Assembly (NCBI GenBank): GCA_031271075.1
Contig: JAISWN010000111.1
Coordinates: 1 to 5,872 of the forward strand
From: Treponema sp.
GTDB taxonomy: Bacteria; Spirochaetota; Spirochaetia; Treponematales; Breznakiellaceae
Direction of reading: 5' to 3'
DNA length: 5,872 nt
Within the stretch, counting starts at the first letter, position 1. Each line of letters opens with the position of its first letter. Made by a program: the position numbers and the translations under genes. Positions 5,622 to 5,872 of the stretch are shown one piece after another. Under the pieces are notes generated by a model that was given only the letters and a program-made list of their open reading frames with translations, was not told where the DNA came from and ran no database searches.

Positions 5622-5872
5622 ATGAAAAAGACACTGATCGCTGCCCTGGTCCTGCTGCTTGCAGCCTCGGCGGTTTTCGCGGGGGCCCGGAGGCAGCCCC
5701 AACAGGGGACTGCGGCTAAAGACACCATCGTCTTCGGGGTCAACCTTTCGGCTACGGGGCTTTTCCACCCCACCCTGAATACGTCCAACGCGGACCGGGA
5801 AGTGGTCTTCCTGGTCTTTAACCGCCTGGTTGCCACGGACCCTTCGGGGGGCTATGTGCCGGAACTGGCGGA
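5622..5872 (+). CDS. ABC-transporter solute-binding protein, family 5 (DppA/OppA-like), N-terminal part
   Basis: The first 83 codons of an extracytoplasmic binding protein that would deliver peptides, oligosaccharides or metal chelates to an ABC importer. Residues 1-20 are a classic signal peptide: MKK, a leucine/alanine core, and cleavage after AVFA. There is no lipobox cysteine, so it is probably a secreted periplasmic protein, not a lipoprotein. The mature start GARRQPQQ is a charged linker. Then TIVFGVNLSATGLFHPTL (35-52) and REVVFLVFNRLVATDP (58-73), ending YVPELA, follow the SBP_bac_5 opening pattern (…L…P…D…v…y…L…D…G…P.LA). The ATG has GGAGG 5 nt upstream. Permease and ATPase genes would be expected downstream, outside the window. 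The substrate cannot be predicted from this part. Confidence 0.88.
   Translation, partial: MKKTLIAALVLLLAASAVFAGARRQPQQGTAAKDTIVFGVNLSATGLFHPTLNTSNADREVVFLVFNRLVATDPSGGYVPELA

Overview
This 5.9-kb window looks like chromosome from a high-GC spirochaete of the Treponema / termite-gut treponeme type. This rests on remembered family resemblance (YkpA-type ABC-F, a compact NFACT protein, a treponeme-style DppA/OppA-like binding protein) and on GC-rich coding sequence next to AT-rich intergenic and mobile-element remnants. The taxonomic call is an inference. No marker gene is present to settle it.

Layout. (1) 1-645, minus strand: N-terminal 215 codons of an ABC-F ATPase of the YkpA/YbiT type; its C-terminal part lies beyond the left edge. 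(2) 646-1989: no intact gene. It holds (a) a roughly 435-bp internally deleted transposon at 756-1190 with 27-bp terminal inverted repeats and a decayed integrase-core transposase on the minus strand, (b) an additional, slightly diverged copy of the same terminal repeat at 1199-1221, (c) a plus-strand IS256-family transposase pseudogene at 1232-1814 that has small hairpin-forming insertions and internal deletions, (d) an AT-rich inverted-repeat structure at 1814-1876, and (e) a strong 14-bp hairpin at 1885-1914 that probably terminates the minus-strand operon to its right. (3) 1990-4022, minus strand: a two-gene operon of an exported GH3 (NagZ-like) glycosidase followed 14 nt later by an RluA-family pseudouridine synthase. 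(4) 4023-4085: a 63-bp divergent intergenic region with a perfect 8-bp inverted repeat that could be an operator. (5) 4086-5510, plus strand: a short NFACT/RqcH-family protein. (6) 5511-5621: a promoter-bearing spacer. (7) 5622-5872, plus strand: the start of a family-5 (DppA/OppA-like) extracytoplasmic solute-binding protein, cut by the right edge.

Three of the housekeeping genes concern translation: ABC-F acts on the ribosome, RluA modifies RNA, and NFACT/RqcH handles stalled 50S subunits. The GH3 enzyme fits cell-wall recycling or saccharide degradation. The solute-binding protein probably opens a separate peptide/oligosaccharide ABC-transport operon. I found no complete new system. The most unusual material is the nested transposon wreckage at 756-1880 and the palindrome between the divergent genes.
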